Under the pieces are notes generated by a model. It was not told the DNA's origin, did no database searches, and saw only the letters and a list, made by a program, of their open reading frames with translations. From assembly GCA_902363535.1 (NCBI GenBank), contig CABJAE010000006.1, positions 1 through 64,000 of the forward strand: a DNA stretch of 64,000 bases, in the 5' to 3' direction. The DNA comes from Peptoniphilaceae bacterium. Its GTDB lineage: Bacteria > Bacillota > Clostridia > Tissierellales > Peptoniphilaceae. Numbering within the stretch: the first letter of the stretch is position 1; each line of letters opens with the position of its first letter. Positions 7,614 through 17,322 of the stretch are shown in pieces. A program made the position numbers and the translations under genes.

Positions 7614-10193
7614 ATGGATAAAAAACTAAAAAAAGATTTTCAAAAGAAAATTATACGAAATAGGGACGCTCCTGAAAAGAATCTTGAAAGTAAACTTGTT
7701 CATTCAGATGATTATACAAATAAGATAATTAAGACTAAGGATAGGTTCGGAGATAAAATTTCAGAAAAAGAATCTAAACTTATCCATGAGAATGTATTAG
7801 CTAAAGATCAAAAACAGGATAAACTAAAAGATTTTCAGAAGGCTAAAAACAAGGAAAGAATCAGAAAAGAAGTTTTAGATAATAAGGATAAGGCTAATGA
7901 AGTTAAACAGACTAATCTTGAAATAAGGGCAGATGAAAGCTTTAAACTTGATGAAGACTTAGATGTAGACTACAAAAAGGTAAATTTTGATAGTGAAAAC
8001 AGTAGAAATGTTAACTCTAATAAATTAACAACAGATGATATTTCAGCTAAGGCTCAACCAATAAGCAATAAGAAGGAATCAAGTAAAAGACAAGTTCTTA
8101 AAAATTACGAGGATAAACTTATCCATAGTAAGGATAAATTCCAAGACAAAATTAACGAGAAAGAGTCTAAGCGAATCCAGACAAGTGAAGATAAACCTAT
8201 CGAAGCAAAGAAAAGCAAGAGAGTATATAGAAAAGATAAGCTTGTTAAAGATGAAGTAAGTAAGAACGAAAGTAATACTAATATCGATAAAAAGCAAAAG
8301 CAGAAACTTTATCAAGAAAAGAAGTTTAGAGATAAGGAAAAAATTTCTAAAGAGATAGATAAAGAAAGTAAGCTAAGCGAAGTTGATACAGATAAAACAT
8401 TTGATAATCCTGAGTTTAAAGACAATAATCAAGAATTTATAAAAGATGAAAAGGAAACAAGCCTTAAAGCTTCAGAACAAAAGAAAGTTAACAAAAAGAA
8501 GACCTACTACAAAAGAAAAAATTATGAAAGTGATAAATTCACTCGAAAGAAAATCGATGACTTAAAAGATGAATCTAAGAAAGTTACAAGAAAAGATTCT
8601 AAGAAGGCACAAGATGTTAAAGACTTTATCTCAGATAAAAAGATTGGAGAGCTTGAAAAGTCTAAAAGTAAGCTAAAGGATAATATCTTAAAGAATAAAA
8701 CTAAAGGAAGTCTATCTTCTGGAGTTTTATTATCTGGAGCTAAGTCTTCAGAGTTAGTGAGAGATTATTTAAGTTCAGGATCTGATAATACTGGTGTAGA
8801 ATCTGGAGAAAAGGTCGCCAATGTAAGCTCTAAACTCCAGCATGGAATAAGGAAGTATAAGCTAGACAAAAAGAAAAAGTCCTTAAAAAAGCTATCTAAA
8901 CTCGATAAGAAAATAAGAAAGAGAAAAAGCAAGTTGGAGTTTAAAAGCGGCTTGGAAGATTTAAAAAAGTCAGACGCCTATATAAAGAAAAATAGATTTA
9001 AGAAGTTTTACCAAAGAAAGCAAATGAAAAGCATGATAGCTAAAAAGCACGAAACAAGACTTGTAGATAGAGTTAAAAAAGCTATTTTAAGTTTAGGTAA
9101 GGCTTCTAAAGAGCTAATCGTAAGAAAAAGTAAGATGGTTCTATTTCTAGTAATAGGACTAGGTCTTATGCTATCAATCATGATTGGTGGTGGAAGTGTT
9201 GGTATGAGTGGACTAAGTAACTCAGTAAACTCAGTAATGACAACAACATACCTATCACAAGATACAGTTCTAAGTGAAGTTAATCAAGAATTTTCATCAA
9301 TGGAATATGACCTACAATCACAAATCGAAAGTGTAAAAACAAGTCATCCTGGATATGACGAATATATCATAAATAAAGAAGGAGAAATTGGTCATAATAC
9401 CCATGAACTTTTATCCTATATAACTTCAAGATGTGGAGAAGTAAAATCAGCATCTGAAGTAAAAGGAATTTTAAAAGAACTTTTCGATAAGATGTATAAG
9501 CTTGATTTTAAGGAAGAAATTGAAATTAGAACAAGAACAGTAGCAAGAACTAGATATGATAGTCGTGGCAATCCTTATACTAGTTATGAAAAAGAAGAGT
9601 ACGAATATAAAAAGTTAATTGTAACTTTAAAGAAAAAAGAAATGGATGAAGTTGTTAGGGAAATATTTAAAGATTATCCAGACAATGTAGTTCATTATGA
9701 AGCTCTTCTTGAAGCTAAGGGGAATATGGGAGATGTTTTTGGATCGGGTAATGGGGACTTAGGAGAAATAGTAGACAATCCAAACTTTGGAAATCCTGGT
9801 CTTGCTTTTGATTCAGCTACTGCAAAAGCCTTATTTAATGAAGCAGAAAAACATATAGGCAAAAGATATGTGTTTGGAGCAAGTGGACCATCTAACTTTG
9901 ATTGTTCAGGTTTTGTATGTTGGTCATTTACAAAGTCTGGTGTAAAGAGTATGCCAAGAACAACTGCATGGAGAATATACAAAGACTATTGTAATCCAGT
10001 AAGTCCAAGTGAAGCTCAACCTGGAGATATTATATTTTTCCATTCAACATATAACAGTGGAACTCCAATATCTCATGTAGGAATATACGCAGGTAATGGA
10101 ATGATGATTCACGCAGGAGATCCAATTCAATACACATCAATAAATTCAAAATATTGGAAATCACACTTTTATGGTTTTGGAAGACCAAGATAG
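7614..10193 (+). CDS. VirB1-like NlpC/P60 cell-wall hydrolase
   Basis: The 859-residue protein has three parts. Residues 1-500 are very lysine- and aspartate-rich with repeated KxIHSxDKFxDKIxEKES-like units and look mostly helical or disordered. One membrane helix follows at about 508-532. The outer C-terminal part ends in an NlpC/P60 domain (about 725-859) with catalytic Cys in NFDCSGFVCW and His in ISHVGIYAGNG. Such C40 peptidases (CD1108 family in clostridial ICEs) open peptidoglycan for the conjugation channel. An in-line SLT (lytic transglycosylase) domain, found in some relatives, is not evident. It lies directly after virB4. Confidence 0.85.
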   Translation: MDKKLKKDFQKKIIRNRDAPEKNLESKLVHSDDYTNKIIKTKDRFGDKISEKESKLIHENVLAKDQKQDKLKDFQKAKNKERIRKEVLDNKDKANEVKQTNLEIRADESFKLDEDLDVDYKKVNFDSENSRNVNSNKLTTDDISAKAQPISNKKESSKRQVLKNYEDKLIHSKDKFQDKINEKESKRIQTSEDKPIEAKKSKRVYRKDKLVKDEVSKNESNTNIDKKQKQKLYQEKKFRDKEKISKEIDKESKLSEVDTDKTFDNPEFKDNNQEFIKDEKETSLKASEQKKVNKKKTYYKRKNYESDKFTRKKIDDLKDESKKVTRKDSKKAQDVKDFISDKKIGELEKSKSKLKDNILKNKTKGSLSSGVLLSGAKSSELVRDYLSSGSDNTGVESGEKVANVSSKLQHGIRKYKLDKKKKSLKKLSKLDKKIRKRKSKLEFKSGLEDLKKSDAYIKKNRFKKFYQRKQMKSMIAKKHETRLVDRVKKAILSLGKASKELIVRKSKMVLFLVIGLGLMLSIMIGGGSVGMSGLSNSVNSVMTTTYLSQDTVLSEVNQEFSSMEYDLQSQIESVKTSHPGYDEYIINKEGEIGHNTHELLSYITSRCGEVKSASEVKGILKELFDKMYKLDFKEEIEIRTRTVARTRYDSRGNPYTSYEKEEYEYKKLIVTLKKKEMDEVVREIFKDYPDNVVHYEALLEAKGNMGDVFGSGNGDLGEIVDNPNFGNPGLAFDSATAKALFNEAEKHIGKRYVFGASGPSNFDCSGFVCWSFTKSGVKSMPRTTAWRIYKDYCNPVSPSEAQPGDIIFFHSTYNSGTPISHVGIYAGNGMMIHAGDPIQYTSINSKYWKSHFYGFGRPR

Positions 10194-10207
10194 AAGGGAG
10201 ATATTGT

Positions 10208-10447
10208 GTGAACAGAAAACTTATAAGTATCAGGAACAAAAAGAAAAAAATAGAAGAGAAGTTAAAAGATTTAAATGCAAAATACAAGGAAATTTGCGAT
10301 GAAGAAATACAAGTTGAGAATGAAGAAATAATTGTAACTCTTAGGAGAAACAATATTAGCTTGGAAGAATTAATGGAGAAAATTAATGACAGAAAAATAG
10401 AAGAAAAATTAAAAGAAAAGGAGAACATTCATAATGAAGAAATTTAA
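10208..10447 (+). CDS. DUF4315-like small coiled-coil protein
   Basis: An 79-residue charged helical protein that fits the DUF4315 pattern seen between the NlpC/P60 gene and the surface genes of Tn1549-like ICEs (RNKKKKIEEKLKDL... then TLRRNNISLEELMEKI). The start is GTG at 10208, placed after GAAGGGAG at 10193-10200; an upstream ATG at 10154 would lie inside the previous gene and lacks a site. The end overlaps the next gene by 14 bases. Function unknown. Confidence 0.65.
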   Translation: MNRKLISIRNKKKKIEEKLKDLNAKYKEICDEEIQVENEEIIVTLRRNNISLEELMEKINDRKIEEKLKEKENIHNEEI

Positions 10448-12017
10448 TACGAACAGACTAAGAGCCTTTTTTATGGCTCTTTTATTAGTTTTAACATCAA
10501 CCTCAACTACTAATGTACTAGCTAAAGCTGATGATACAGATGGTAGTAAAAAAGTGATAGAAAGTTCTATAAGTAAAATTAGTGATTTAGAAAATCAGAT
10601 CAAAGACTTAAATGATAAGAAACAAGAAGACCAATCAAAGATAGATGAATTAAAGGAAAAGTTAGAATCTTGCAAAGATAATGGAGAGAATCTGAAACAA
10701 GAAAAGGCTAAATTAGAAGAAAAGATTAGAGATAAAGATAATAAGATTGTTCAATTGAATAAAGAAATTGAGAATCTTAGAAACTCCAATAATGATGAAC
10801 TAATAGCAGAAATTACTCAACTTAAAGATGAATTAAAAAGATTACAAGATGAAAATGCAAAACTAAAAGAAGATTATTCATCTACAAAATGGGAGTTAGA
10901 AGCTGAGAAAGAAAAGACCGATAAAAACGAAAATAAAGTCAAAGAAATGCAAGAAAAGCTCGAGTCTTTAGAAGAGGAACTTTCAAAGAAGACTAAAGAA
11001 ATTGAGGATAAAAATAATAGAATTAAGGACTTAGAAAAAGTTCTTGAAGAAAAAGATACTAAGATAAAAGAATTAGAGAATAAAAAGAAAGAGACAGAAA
11101 ATTCTAAGTCAGAATGCTTTAAGAAAATTGAAGAGCTTCAAAAGGCTATTGATAGTTTAAAAGAATCTTCTGAAAATACTAAAAAAGAATTAGAAGAAAA
11201 AATTAAAGAACTAGAAGAAAAACAAAAAGCTTCTGAAGAAGAAATTAAAAAGCTAAAAGAAGAATTAGATAAGAAAATTGAAGAAGCAAAGAAGTTAATC
11301 GAGGAAGCAAATAAAAAAGCGAAAGAAGAACTTGAAAAACAAGTTAAAGATGAAAAAGACAAAAATCTAAACCAAGACTTATCTAAGAAATTAGATGAAC
11401 TTCTAAAACTCCAAAAAGAAAACAAAGATAAGAAAGAAGATAATAAATCTCAAGATAAAAAGTGGGACGAAATTTTGAAAGCTGATGATAAGAATATCCT
11501 AAATCAATTTGATCTTAACAAGATGAAAAAGCAAGAAGAAAAACAGGACAAAAAACAAGTTAAAGATGAAAAAGAATTTGCAGTTTTCCAAGTAGACAAA
11601 AACTTTTATAACATTATCAACAAAGATGGTAAGACAACAGTATATATGGATGTAAAAACTTATGTAGACCAAGGAAGAACTATGATTCCAGTAAGATATA
11701 TTGCTTATACTCTAGGTTTTAATGTTGAGTATGACAACTCTACTCGTGAAGCTATTTTCTCAAATAAAGAGAATAATATCCTAGCAAAAAAGACATTAAG
11801 ACTAAATATTGATACTGGTGTTATGAAAGATTCAGATGGAAAGGTCTACAATTCAGATGTTAAGCCAGTGATTATAAATGGAAGAATTCATGCTTCAATT
11901 TCAAATATTGCTAAAGCTTTTGGAGCAAGTCATGGAGATATTAAAGATGGCAAAAACCAAACAATAGAATGGGACAATGCTAGAAAAGCAGTCTATGTAT
12001 TTAAAAATGTAAAATAA
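10434..12017 (+). CDS. Secreted coiled-coil protein with copper-amine-oxidase-like N-domain
   Basis: The 527-residue protein starts with a signal peptide (basic KKFNTNRLRAFF, hydrophobic core, cleavage near VLAKA at about residue 31). Residues 40-350 form a long Lys/Glu coiled coil. The C-terminal 140 residues match the copper amine oxidase N-domain-like fold used as a wall-associated module (VDQGRTMIPVRYIAYTLGF, then RLNIDTGVMKDSDGKVY and the repeat-like INGRIHASISNIAKAFG). It has no LPxTG anchor. Its place among the transfer genes suggests a surface adhesin or mating-contact role, which is inference. Its long coiled coil means homology searches will be noisy. Confidence 0.7.
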   Translation: MKKFNTNRLRAFFMALLLVLTSTSTTNVLAKADDTDGSKKVIESSISKISDLENQIKDLNDKKQEDQSKIDELKEKLESCKDNGENLKQEKAKLEEKIRDKDNKIVQLNKEIENLRNSNNDELIAEITQLKDELKRLQDENAKLKEDYSSTKWELEAEKEKTDKNENKVKEMQEKLESLEEELSKKTKEIEDKNNRIKDLEKVLEEKDTKIKELENKKKETENSKSECFKKIEELQKAIDSLKESSENTKKELEEKIKELEEKQKASEEEIKKLKEELDKKIEEAKKLIEEANKKAKEELEKQVKDEKDKNLNQDLSKKLDELLKLQKENKDKKEDNKSQDKKWDEILKADDKNILNQFDLNKMKKQEEKQDKKQVKDEKEFAVFQVDKNFYNIINKDGKTTVYMDVKTYVDQGRTMIPVRYIAYTLGFNVEYDNSTREAIFSNKENNILAKKTLRLNIDTGVMKDSDGKVYNSDVKPVIINGRIHASISNIAKAFGASHGDIKDGKNQTIEWDNARKAVYVFKNVK

Positions 12018-12031
12018 GAAAGGATAGAAAA

Positions 12032-12847
12032 ATGAATAAGAGTATTAAACGAGGAGTAGCCATAGCGTTACTCCTTTTTACATTTACAGTACCAGCAACT
12101 ACATTTGCGATGACAAATGAAGGACAAATTGAAAGTCAAAACGAATCAATCTATGAACCACAAAAAGAAGAATTTGAGAAAATGTTGAAAGATGATGTTT
12201 TTACACCATCAAAAGAAGAAATTCCTTATCAAGATGTTCCAAGAATACAAGGAAATACAAGTGAAGCAACCAAGCCTTCAAATAATCCACCAAAGAAAAC
12301 CCCACTTGTAAAAGGTGGTAATACAAAGGCAGTAAATAATCTTGCAACACAAGAAAATAAGGCAAGAGGTTCAGTAATTGAAAATGTAGATAGGAATGGA
12401 AAAGATATTACACCAAGTGGAGATACAGAAAAAGATAAAGAAAATCCAGTTGATGTAAGACAATTTTTAACATTTCAAACCAAAAGTGGAAAAACTATGC
12501 ACCTAATAGTAGATCACTCATCAAATCAAGATAATGTAAGGCTATTGACAGAAGTAGGAGAGCAAGACCTGCTTAATATGATTGAATCAGAAGATAAAAA
12601 CACTATAAAGGTTGAAGAGCCTAAGAAAGAAGAAGTAAAAAAAGAAGAACCTAAGACTGTTCCAGTAAAAGAAGAAAAGAAAAGCGGGATAGGTTCATTT
12701 CTAATTGTTGCACTTGTAATTGGAGGAGTTATAGGAGCAGGATATTATTTTAAAGTAGTCAAAGCTAAGGAAGATAGAATGTTGGAAGACTTTGAAGAAG
12801 ATGATGAGGATTATGTTAGTGAGTCAGAAGATGAATCTGACAATTAA
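12032..12847 (+). CDS. DUF4366 (CD1107-type) membrane-anchored surface protein
   Basis: The 271-residue protein has a signal peptide ending near TTFAM, a proline- and lysine-rich ectodomain, the conserved DVRQFLTFQTKSGKTMHLIVDH block, and one C-terminal membrane helix (about 222-242) with an acidic cytoplasmic tail. This is the DUF4366/CD1107 family that follows the surface genes in Tn1549-like elements. After the TAA at 12845-12847 the same frame continues for 14 more acidic codons (ESHEESLDEDDELL) to a second TAA at 12890-12892, so the original protein was probably longer and a stop arose near its end. The loss is likely harmless. Confidence 0.78.
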   Translation: MNKSIKRGVAIALLLFTFTVPATTFAMTNEGQIESQNESIYEPQKEEFEKMLKDDVFTPSKEEIPYQDVPRIQGNTSEATKPSNNPPKKTPLVKGGNTKAVNNLATQENKARGSVIENVDRNGKDITPSGDTEKDKENPVDVRQFLTFQTKSGKTMHLIVDHSSNQDNVRLLTEVGEQDLLNMIESEDKNTIKVEEPKKEEVKKEEPKTVPVKEEKKSGIGSFLIVALVIGGVIGAGYYFKVVKAKEDRMLEDFEEDDEDYVSESEDESDN

Positions 12848-12913
12848 GAAAGTCATGAAGAATCTTTAGATGAAGATGATGAACTATTATAAGGATATTA
12901 AACTTAAGTACAA

Positions 12914-12954
12914 TTGAACTTTTGTCACGAATATGATACAATATCCGTGACAAA
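12914..12954 (+). promoter_or_regulatory. Promoter and operator of the AbiE-type pair
   Basis: A -35 TTGAAC (12914-12919) and -10 TACAAT (12937-12942) are 17 bases apart. Perfect inverted repeats TTTGTCACG (12921-12929) and CGTGACAAA (12946-12954) flank and overlap the -10 region. AbiEi antitoxins are known to repress their own promoters by binding inverted repeats, so this is the likely autoregulatory operator. Confidence 0.75.
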
Positions 12955-12965
12955 GGAGAATTGTA

Positions 12966-13577
12966 ATGAGTTCATATATGGAAATAATATCAGATAAAAT
13001 AAATAGTTTTGATTCACATAAAGTATTTTTTGCAAATGACTTTTTAGATATTGCATCTAATGCTACAGTTAGACAAATATTAAAAAGATTAGCAGATGAA
13101 GATAAAATCAAGCGTGTCATCGATGGCTTTTATTACAATCCAAGATATAGCGAATTAATTGGAGAGTACGAAGCAGTATCAATTCACGAGTTAGCACTTG
13201 CCATAGCAAGAAAATACAATTGGAATATTGCACCATATAATAGCACAGCCTTAAATTTGTTGGGACTATCCACACAAGTTCCGACTCACTATAAATATAT
13301 ATCTAGTGGAAGATATAAGGAATATAAAATTGGGGATACGGTTTTAGAATTTAAAAAAGTAAATCCAGGAGAGATTGCTAATATGTCCCTAAAGACCGCA
13401 ACAGTTATTCAAGCAATTAAGTCTTTAGGTAAAGAAAATATAACTAGTGAAGTTATACAAAAGATAAGAGAAAACTTAAGTGAAAAAGAAAGAACAGACT
13501 TAATGAATGAGTCAAAATCAGTTCCATCATGGATATATGAAGTAATAAGAGAAATTTGTGAGGGCAAAAATGAATAA
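12966..13577 (+). CDS. abiEi: AbiEi-like antitoxin/repressor (DUF6088 type)
   Basis: The 203-residue protein has an N-terminal winged-helix region (DFLDIASNATVRQILKRLAD then IKRVIDGFYYNPRYS) and a C-terminal domain typical of type IV antitoxins (AIARKYNWNIAPYNSTALNLLGLSTQ). In AbiE systems this protein counters the nucleotidyltransferase toxin without binding it and represses the operon. The start ATG 12966 follows AAAGGAG. The gene overlaps the toxin gene by 8 bases. Such pairs stabilise ICEs and can block phages; which applies here is not visible. Confidence 0.8.
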   Translation: MSSYMEIISDKINSFDSHKVFFANDFLDIASNATVRQILKRLADEDKIKRVIDGFYYNPRYSELIGEYEAVSIHELALAIARKYNWNIAPYNSTALNLLGLSTQVPTHYKYISSGRYKEYKIGDTVLEFKKVNPGEIANMSLKTATVIQAIKSLGKENITSEVIQKIRENLSEKERTDLMNESKSVPSWIYEVIREICEGKNE

Positions 13578-14553
13578 GTTTTATATAGAAAACAAAGACG
13601 ATTTAAGAGTTTTAATAGTAAATACAGCCAGAAAGAAAAATATATCTGAAGCAGTAATTGAAAAAGACTATTGGGTTACTTTTATCTTAGACTATCTATT
13701 TAATGAAAATAAATGGAAAGAATATTTAACCTTTAAAGGTGGCACATCACTTTCAAAATGTTTTGGACTCATTGAAAGATTTTCTGAAGATATAGATCTA
13801 ATCTTAGATTGGCGATTATTAGGCTATGAAGAAAAAGAACCATGGATTGAAAGGTCAAATACCAAGCAAGATAAATTCAACAAAACAGTTAATGAAAAGA
13901 CAGAACTTTTTTTAAGAGATGAATTTTTAAAAGTTTTAGAAGAAGATTTAAAGGATTTTGATTTTGAATTTTCTATAGATACAATAGATCCACAAACAAT
14001 TCTTTGTAAATATCCTAAAATTTTTGAATCTAATTATTTGACACAAAATATAAGACTTGAAATAGGAAGCCTTGCAGCATGGACACCTGCAATTGATGTT
14101 GAAATATTACCAATAATTGGAGAAGCCTATCCAAACGTATTTAAAGAAAAAACTAATATAAGAACAGTATCAGCAGAGAGAACTTTTTGGGAAAAGGCAA
14201 CTATACTTCATCATGAAGCGAATAGACCAGAATCTTCTCCTATGCCACATAGGTATGCAAGACACTTTTATGACTTATATAAAATAGCAAATTCAGATTA
14301 TAAAAACAAAGCCTTAGAGGATAAGGATTTATTAAAAAAAGTGACTGAATTTAAAATGAAATTCTACCCTAGAAAGTGGGCAAGGTATGAAGAAGCACTA
14401 AATGGAAGATTAAGATTAGTCCCAAGAGAGTACCGATTTTCTGAAATAGAGAAAGATTATAAGGCTATGTCAGAAATGATATATGGAGACTATCCAAACT
14501 TTGAAGAGATTATAAAAGTTCTTAAAGAACTAGAAAAAGAAATTAATAAGTAG
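13570..14553 (+). CDS. abiEii: AbiEii/AbiGii nucleotidyltransferase toxin
   Basis: The 327-residue protein has the AbiEii hallmarks: EKDYWVTFILDYLF, the nucleotidyltransferase core FKGGTSLSKCFGLIERFSEDIDL with GGTS and the two catalytic aspartates, and the later RTVSAERTFWEKATILHHE and RHFYDLYKI blocks. Homologues modify tRNA or other RNA and stop growth. ATG 13570 is preferred over GTG 13558 because it gives the typical ATG start and short 8-base overlap with the antitoxin. Adjacent hairpins at 14559-14584 and 14595-14618 end the operon. Confidence 0.87.
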   Translation: MNKFYIENKDDLRVLIVNTARKKNISEAVIEKDYWVTFILDYLFNENKWKEYLTFKGGTSLSKCFGLIERFSEDIDLILDWRLLGYEEKEPWIERSNTKQDKFNKTVNEKTELFLRDEFLKVLEEDLKDFDFEFSIDTIDPQTILCKYPKIFESNYLTQNIRLEIGSLAAWTPAIDVEILPIIGEAYPNVFKEKTNIRTVSAERTFWEKATILHHEANRPESSPMPHRYARHFYDLYKIANSDYKNKALEDKDLLKKVTEFKMKFYPRKWARYEEALNGRLRLVPREYRFSEIEKDYKAMSEMIYGDYPNFEEIIKVLKELEKEINK

Positions 14554-14594
14554 AATTTTCCCGAAAATAATATAATCTTCGGGAGAAATACTTT

Positions 14595-14628
14595 GAGCGA
14601 GAGAGAAATCTTTCGCTCTTTTTTTTAT
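14595..14628 (+). terminator. Terminator between the toxin gene and topB
   Basis: GAGCGA (14595-14600) pairs with TCGCTC (14613-14618), followed by eight T residues. A second small inverted repeat, TCCCGA (14559-14564)/TCGGGA (14579-14584), lies just upstream. The stem is short, so termination may be partial. Confidence 0.6.
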
Positions 14629-14642
14629 TTATGGAGGTATTA

Positions 14643-16364
14643 ATGAAATTAGTAATAGCAGAAAAGCCAAGTGTAGCAGTTACAATTGCAAAAGTAATTG
14701 GAGCAAGAACAAGAAAAAACGGATATTATGAGGGGAATGGATACATTGTTTCTTGGTGTGTAGGTCATTTAATTCAAATGGCAAGTCCAGATAAGATAGA
14801 CGAAAAATGGAAGAAGTGGACAATAGAAACTCTTCCTATAATTCCAGAAGAATATATTTATGAAGTATCTAAAAACACTAAGAAACAATATGGGGTTTTA
14901 AAGAAACTTTTAAACAATAAGAACATCGATACAGTTATAAATGCTTGTGATGCTGGTAGAGAGGGAGAGCTTATTTTTAGGCTTGTATATAATCAAGCTA
15001 AATGTAAGAAGAAGATTCAAAGGCTTTGGATATCTTCAATGGAAAACAAGGCTATTGAAGATGGCTTTAGAAATCTTAAAGACGGAGAAAACTTTGAAGA
15101 CCTATATAGATCAGCAAGTGCAAGAGCTATTGCAGATTGGCTTGTAGGAATGAATTTAAGTAGGCTTTATTCTTGCATTTACAAGGAAACATATTCAGTT
15201 GGTAGAGTACAAACACCAACTCTATATTTAATAGCTAAGAGGGATAGTGAAATAAACCTATTTAAGAAGCAAAAATATTACACAGTTGACCTATCTTATA
15301 AAGGATTGAAGCTAGTATCAGATAGAATTGATAAAATTGAAGTTGCAGAACAACTATTAAATCTGCTAGAAGATGAAATAGTTATTACAGAGGTAGAAGA
15401 CAAAGAAGTAAGCACAAAACCAGATAAACCTTATGATCTCACTACCTTACAAAGAGAAGCAAATAAATATTTTGGGTATTCAGCAAATGATACTTTAAAT
15501 CTAGCACAAGCTTTGTATGAAAAAAAGCTAATCACATATCCAAGAACAGATAGTAGGTACTTAACCGATGATATGGTTAATACTATGAAAGAATTATTAG
15601 AAGGACTTGAAGAAGATTTTAAGGTTAATGAATCAAATTTTAAGTCTATTTTTGATTCATCTAAGGTTACAGACCACTATGCAATTATTCCTACTATATC
15701 TCGTATTGGAAAAGCTAGAGATTTATCTGATAAAGAAAGCAAAATCTATAATTTAGTTAAGAATAAATTACTTGCTTCATGTTCGGATAACTTAAAGGAA
15801 TCTAGTAGAAAAATCAGATATGAATATGATAAATTTAACTTCAATGCAAGTGGAAAGACTATAATCGATGAAGGTTATACCAAGTATCTAAAGCCTTATG
15901 GAAAGGAAAGACAAGAAAATGAATTACCAGATGTAAAGACTGGAGATAAAATTAAGCTAACTTCTAAAAATATATCTGAGAAATTTACAAAAGCTCCAAG
16001 TCATTATAATGAAAATACACTTTTAAAGGCTATGGAGAATGCAGGGATTGAATCACTGGATAAAGATATAGAAGTAGAAAGAAAAGGCTTAGGAACACCA
16101 GCCACAAGAGCAGGAATTATTGAAAATCTTATCCATAAGGACCTCATAAGAAGAGATAAGAAAAACTTACTTGTAACAGAAAAAGGCAATAGACTTGTAT
16201 CGATTGTAGAGGATAAGTTTAAATCAGCAGAAACAACTTCTGAATGGGAAATGAAACTTGCAAAGATTAGCTCTGGTGAAGTAGATAAAGAAGACTTTTT
16301 AAGAGAAATAGAAGATAGTATAAGGGAGCTTGTAGATAGGTACAAGAATAATCTAAATGAATAA
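14643..16364 (+). CDS. topB: DNA topoisomerase III (ICE type)
   Basis: A 573-residue type IA topoisomerase. It begins with the Toprim motif (LVIAEKPSVAVTIAKV), has the acidic DAGREGELIFRL block near residue 103, and the active-site tyrosine in LITYPRTDSRYL near 299. The GLGTPATRAGIIENL block near 485 is also typical. It ends soon after the core, so the C-terminal zinc fingers of chromosomal enzymes are absent, as in many ICE copies. It likely resolves intermediates in ICE DNA processing. GGAGG precedes ATG 14643. The stop overlaps the methyltransferase start by 8 bases. Confidence 0.9.
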   Translation: MKLVIAEKPSVAVTIAKVIGARTRKNGYYEGNGYIVSWCVGHLIQMASPDKIDEKWKKWTIETLPIIPEEYIYEVSKNTKKQYGVLKKLLNNKNIDTVINACDAGREGELIFRLVYNQAKCKKKIQRLWISSMENKAIEDGFRNLKDGENFEDLYRSASARAIADWLVGMNLSRLYSCIYKETYSVGRVQTPTLYLIAKRDSEINLFKKQKYYTVDLSYKGLKLVSDRIDKIEVAEQLLNLLEDEIVITEVEDKEVSTKPDKPYDLTTLQREANKYFGYSANDTLNLAQALYEKKLITYPRTDSRYLTDDMVNTMKELLEGLEEDFKVNESNFKSIFDSSKVTDHYAIIPTISRIGKARDLSDKESKIYNLVKNKLLASCSDNLKESSRKIRYEYDKFNFNASGKTIIDEGYTKYLKPYGKERQENELPDVKTGDKIKLTSKNISEKFTKAPSHYNENTLLKAMENAGIESLDKDIEVERKGLGTPATRAGIIENLIHKDLIRRDKKNLLVTEKGNRLVSIVEDKFKSAETTSEWEMKLAKISSGEVDKEDFLREIEDSIRELVDRYKNNLNE

Positions 16365-17322
16365 GGTAAAAATATTAGAGCTTTTCGGTGGCATAGGTGC
16401 TATTAGAAAGGCTTTTATTAATTTAAAGATACCTTATGAAGTTGTTGATTATGTAGAAATAGATAAGGCTTGTGTTAAATCATACAACGCACTTTATGGA
16501 GAGAGTTATAAGCCAAAATCAGTAGTAGGATATAAAGCTCCTAATGAAAAGATAGACTTAATTATGCATGGAAGTCCTTGCCAAGACTTTTCAAGAATAG
16601 GAAAAAAGCAAGGAGGAGTAAAGAATTCGGGAACTAGATCAAGCTTACTATTTGAAACAATTAGAATAATAAAAGAAATGAAAGAAAAACCTAAATGGAT
16701 AATTTGGGAAAATGTAAAGGGAGTCCTTGATAGAAATATGAGGGACTCCTTTTTTATTTATCTAAAAGAACTAGAAGACCTTGGATATGAAAGCAAGTAT
16801 GAAATCTTAAATGCAATGGACTTTGGGATACCTCAAAAAAGAGAAAGGATATTTGTTGTTTCATGTCTAGGAAAAAATAACTTTTCTTTTAATAAATTGG
16901 AGAGGAAAGAAACAAGACCACTAAGTGATTTTTTAGAAAAGGATGTAAGTGAACTTTATACAATGACCCAACCTTATATGCTGAAATTTTTAAATAAAGG
17001 CATAGATAACAGTTTTAGAGGGCGATTAAAAGTGATTAAAGCTTTTTCTTATACTATTTCTACAAAACAGATGAGAGTACCTAATTCTGGAATAATAGAT
17101 ATTGGAAACGGTAAATATAGGTATTTAACAGAAAGAGAATGCCTAAGACTCATGGGTTTTGATGATAGTGATATTGACAAACTAGAAGAAGTACATCCAA
17201 GAAGAAAAAATTGCACCTCAAGTAAACTATATAAGCAGGCCGGCAATTCTATTGTGGTTGATGTTTTAATGGCTATTATAAAAGAAATTCAAAGAATGGA
17301 GGTAGGAAATGCAAGTAAATGA
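16357..17322 (+). CDS. C5 cytosine DNA methyltransferase
   Basis: A 321-residue DNA (cytosine-5) methyltransferase. SAM-binding motif I is [15 protein letters not shown]; motif [10 protein letters not shown] holds the catalytic cysteine at residue 75; motif VI is WENVKG near 118; [11 protein letters not shown] and the C-terminal GNSIVVDV motifs complete the fold. Length is near the family minimum, so the target-recognition region is short. There is no restriction endonuclease beside it, so it is an orphan that probably shields ICE DNA from host restriction. It overlaps topB by 8 bases and the next gene by 14 bases. An intragenic terminator-like hairpin is listed separately. Confidence 0.88.
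   Translation: MNKVKILELFGGIGAIRKAFINLKIPYEVVDYVEIDKACVKSYNALYGESYKPKSVVGYKAPNEKIDLIMHGSPCQDFSRIGKKQGGVKNSGTRSSLLFETIRIIKEMKEKPKWIIWENVKGVLDRNMRDSFFIYLKELEDLGYESKYEILNAMDFGIPQKRERIFVVSCLGKNNFSFNKLERKETRPLSDFLEKDVSELYTMTQPYMLKFLNKGIDNSFRGRLKVIKAFSYTISTKQMRVPNSGIIDIGNGKYRYLTERECLRLMGFDDSDIDKLEEVHPRRKNCTSSKLYKQAGNSIVVDVLMAIIKEIQRMEVGNASK
16716..16757 (+). other. Terminator-like hairpin inside the methyltransferase gene
   Basis: AAAGGGAGTCC (16716-16726) can pair with GGACTCCTTTT (16743-16753; one G-U) over a 16-base loop and is followed by more T residues. It lies near codon 125 of the methyltransferase, on the coding strand. It may be chance in a T-rich gene, or it may limit expression of the downstream 2546-codon gene. 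Confidence 0.4.

Noticed and set aside
7700..8700. Repeats in the Lys-rich part of the NlpC/P60 gene as a CRISPR-like array
   Set aside because: Units are imperfect, in frame and encode a repeated peptide; there are no constant repeats with unique spacers. No CRISPR array was seen anywhere in the window.
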